The position numbers and the translations under genes were made by a program. Of a DNA stretch of 64,000 nucleotides, positions 62,133 to 64,000 are shown in pieces. The stretch is from Ettlia oleoabundans (Eukaryota; Chlorophyta; Chlorophyceae; Chlamydomonadales). The stretch lies in assembly GCA_019693395.1 (NCBI GenBank), contig JAAMXP010001575.1:33770-97769 (forward strand), read 5' to 3'. The notes under the pieces were generated by a model. That model was given only the letters and a program-made list of their open reading frames with translations, ran no database searches and was not told the origin of the DNA. Position 1 is the first letter of the stretch. Every line of letters begins with the position of its first letter.

Positions 62133-63160
62133 ATGGGGGCTTGCAACATACTCTTCCATGTTACTGCGTTCCTCCAGGTGCGGAGCCTGACCGGTCGCGG
62201 GGTTGTTCCGGTGGCCTGCAGACGGCTTGCAAAGCACCGATCAGCACACACGAGAGTTGAGGGTGCTGTCGGCGGCTTACGATTTAGATGGTGCAGCCAC
62301 GCTGCTGGCGGCTTGCAGCCCCCGACCACCCAATAGCCAACCATGCTGCCCAACTCCCGGCTGGCTTGCGTGCTCCCTGCAGGTCGTGCTGGCGATTGCC
62401 ATCATCGTTGTGGTTGCAGTTCAGCTGGTAGATGTCGAGGTGGAAGGCACCAGCTTCTCCTACTCCTGCTTGCTGGGCCAAGACTACATGAGCAGCAGGT
62501 GCGGGTCCAGCTGACAAAACCTGCATGGGCGGTTCTGCCAGGGGAATCCTGCAGCAGAGCGAGCTTGTGCAGAACTTTGACAGCTGCCATTATTGAGCAA
62601 AGCTGCACCCAGCTCTTCTTCCCCACTTGCTCTTCACTTGCACATGCCTCGACCGTTGACGTCCCCACACCCCAACTGTCGCAGCTTATGTACCTACACA
62701 TTCGTGGTATGCGGCGTTTCGCTCGTGGTTTCGGCATTAATCAGCATGATCCAGTGTTGTACCTGCAACCTATGCGGCCTTGGAAAAATTTTGGATGTGC
62801 TGGTGGGTTGAGCAAGTTGGCACAACACTTATCATCCGCAGCTGCTGATTTGCAACTCAAAAGCAAGCTGCCTTGGAGATTGCGTGAGCTTGCCAACCAT
62901 ACCAAAACCATCGTGCTCATGAACCGTGTGCATTTATGCCATGCCTGCAGCTGGGTGTGTTGGGTACCATTTGGTGGGCTGTTGCCAGCGGGGTGATAGG
63001 GTCCAATGCGATGAACCCATTGGAAGGAAGCGCTGCTGAAACGTCCTCTGGCAGCGTGGATACCGCTCGCACAGCTGTGCCAATCATGGCGTGGGTGGAG
63101 ACTGGAATATTTGGCGCAATGCTGCTGAGCTCCCTTTTCCGCTTGTGTTGCCGCGGCTAG
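62133..63160 (+). CDS. Four-TM (tetraspan) membrane protein of unknown family
   Basis: Four exons in phase: 62133-62177, 62383-62498, 62685-62802 and 62951-63160; 162 aa. TM1 is formed across the first intron (TAFLQ joined to VVLAIAIIVVVAVQLVDV). A short extracellular/lumenal loop follows (EGTSFSYSCLLGQDYMSS). TM2 is TFVVCGVSLVVSALISM. A cysteine-rich loop (IQCCTCNLCGLGKILD) with a CCxCxxC pattern lies between TM2 and TM3. TM3 is LGVLGTIWWAVASGVIG, then a Ser/Ala/Glu-rich loop, and TM4 is WVETGIFGAMLLSSLF, ending RLCCRG. The layout resembles MARVEL/CASP-like or claudin-like proteins, but I cannot assign one. The start ATG at 62133 was chosen because it gives a 15-codon exon in phase 0 and completes TM1. 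Confidence 0.65.
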
Positions 63161-64000
63161 ACTGGTCTGGCCTGGACGAGACTGCTGTGTTGGTCGCCCT
63201 ACAGCTGCCTTTTGCTTCTTCCACCGGGGAATGCTGTGAGGCTACACTCCCACCATTAATAACCAGCGCCTGTGCCATCTCGCCATCAGCCATTCCGGTG
63301 CATGCTCTGTTTTGCTTGCGGTTTGGTTTTCTGCCCTGTGGTGACCGTCTGCTGGTTCTCATATCTCAATTTATTTTCTGTACTGCTTTCAATCAAGATA
63401 TTACTGTGAAGCCGTCCTCAATGCAATCACTGCAAGTATTCTTTGGTACCCTATGCACACAAGCGGCTGCTGGCTGCCGTGCACAGTCTCCAAACCTCAT
63501 CGACCACCTGCGGCAGTTTTTTGGTTGCGGGTTCGCAGGCTCAGCACCCATCCGCAACGCGAAAGGGAAAGCCAGCCCTTGTATAGCCTCATTGCAGCCC
63601 CTTTAAAGGCTCAAGCGGGCGGGTAGAGGGTTTCTGCTCGGCTTCCCGCTGCCGGATAAGATCCCCACTGTGACACATGCTGATGTCTGAGATGAATTCT
63701 AATCCAGGGCTCTGCTACCCAAATGAATTGAAAGACATGTCTGCTCTACCAAACGTTACAGGCGCCAGGGTTGTGGTCGTAAGACGCGCAATAGCTCTTG
63801 CCAGAACACAAGCCCAGAAGCACTGAAGGGAGCATTGCTTTTGACTGGGTGGAAAACGAGCCAATATGCTCAGTATATGGCGGGACAGGACGCTGTGCAG
63901 AAATATCTGCAGTAAGGGAGAGGTTTACCTTAATGGGGAAATAGAGGCAAGGCAAGATTCACAATGTGTGCAGCTCAGCACCACACGGGGTGGGTGGGTG
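63161..64000. other. Right-end region without a supported gene
   Basis: Presumed 3' UTR of the four-TM gene followed by about 600 bases of AT-richer sequence. A minus-strand frame at 63955-63746 (69 codons) has no recognisable content. It could be part of a gene entering from the right edge, but nothing supports that. Confidence 0.4.

Noticed and set aside
63746..63955. 69-codon minus-strand ORF near the right edge
   Set aside because: No domain, no splice-consistent partner within the window, and length is expected by chance.

Overview
This is a nuclear window from a eukaryotic green alga (Chlorophyta). The evidence is intron-dense genes with GT...TGCAG introns, G+C- and CAG-rich coding sequence, TGTAA polyadenylation signals shortly after several stop codons, plant/algal gene content (class II plant-type DAHP synthase, a NARA5-type chloroplast sugar kinase, the TPLATE-complex subunit TML) and centriole and meiosis genes (WDR90/POC16, SPO22/ZIP4). 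There is no sign of a prokaryotic, organellar or viral origin. Almost all long ORFs opposite the G+C-rich exons are antisense shadows. I rebuilt the genes by joining exons whose splice phases agree.

Layout. 1-4808 (-): SPO22/ZIP4-like meiosis protein, running off the left edge. 5354-6369 (-): unknown gene. 6583-10145 (+): DAHP synthase, complete, 7 exons. 10800-11877 (-): NOP16, complete, 4 exons. 12453-20052 (+): WDR90/POC16 centriole protein, 12 exons, about 1,960 aa. 20997-25201 (-): raver-like three-RRM protein, 8 exons. 25585-28348 (+): TML endocytic adaptor, 6 exons. 28801-30223 (+): small three-TM coiled-coil protein. 30780-33269 (+): MMACHC/CblC cobalamin chaperone, 8 exons. 34476-36236 (-): orphan coiled-coil protein. 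36838-38637 (-): NARA5-like pfkB kinase, 3 exons. 39096-40428 (+): UAP56-binding mRNA-export-like protein, 3 exons. 40821-60219 (-): very large soluble adenylyl cyclase (ADCY10/sAC type), about 40 exons. 61186-61786 (-): small coiled-coil protein resembling BLOC-1/BORC subunits. 62133-63160 (+): four-TM protein, 4 exons. The last 840 bases show no supported gene.

The genes do not form a pathway cluster. They are typical algal neighbours arranged as divergent pairs (unknown/DAHPS, NOP16/WDR90, raver/TML, NARA5/UAP56-binder, BLOC-like/4TM) and convergent pairs (DAHPS/NOP16, WDR90/raver, MMACHC/coiled-coil, UAP56-binder/sAC). Together they suggest an alga with centrioles, a meiotic programme, vitamin B12 handling and a possible bicarbonate-responsive cAMP cyclase. 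The most unusual items are a cyclase whose first catalytic domain is split by hundreds of low-complexity residues, an acidic/Ser-rich insert inside MMACHC, a triplicated hairpin-bearing repeat between WDR90 and the raver-like gene, and well-supported GC-AG introns.
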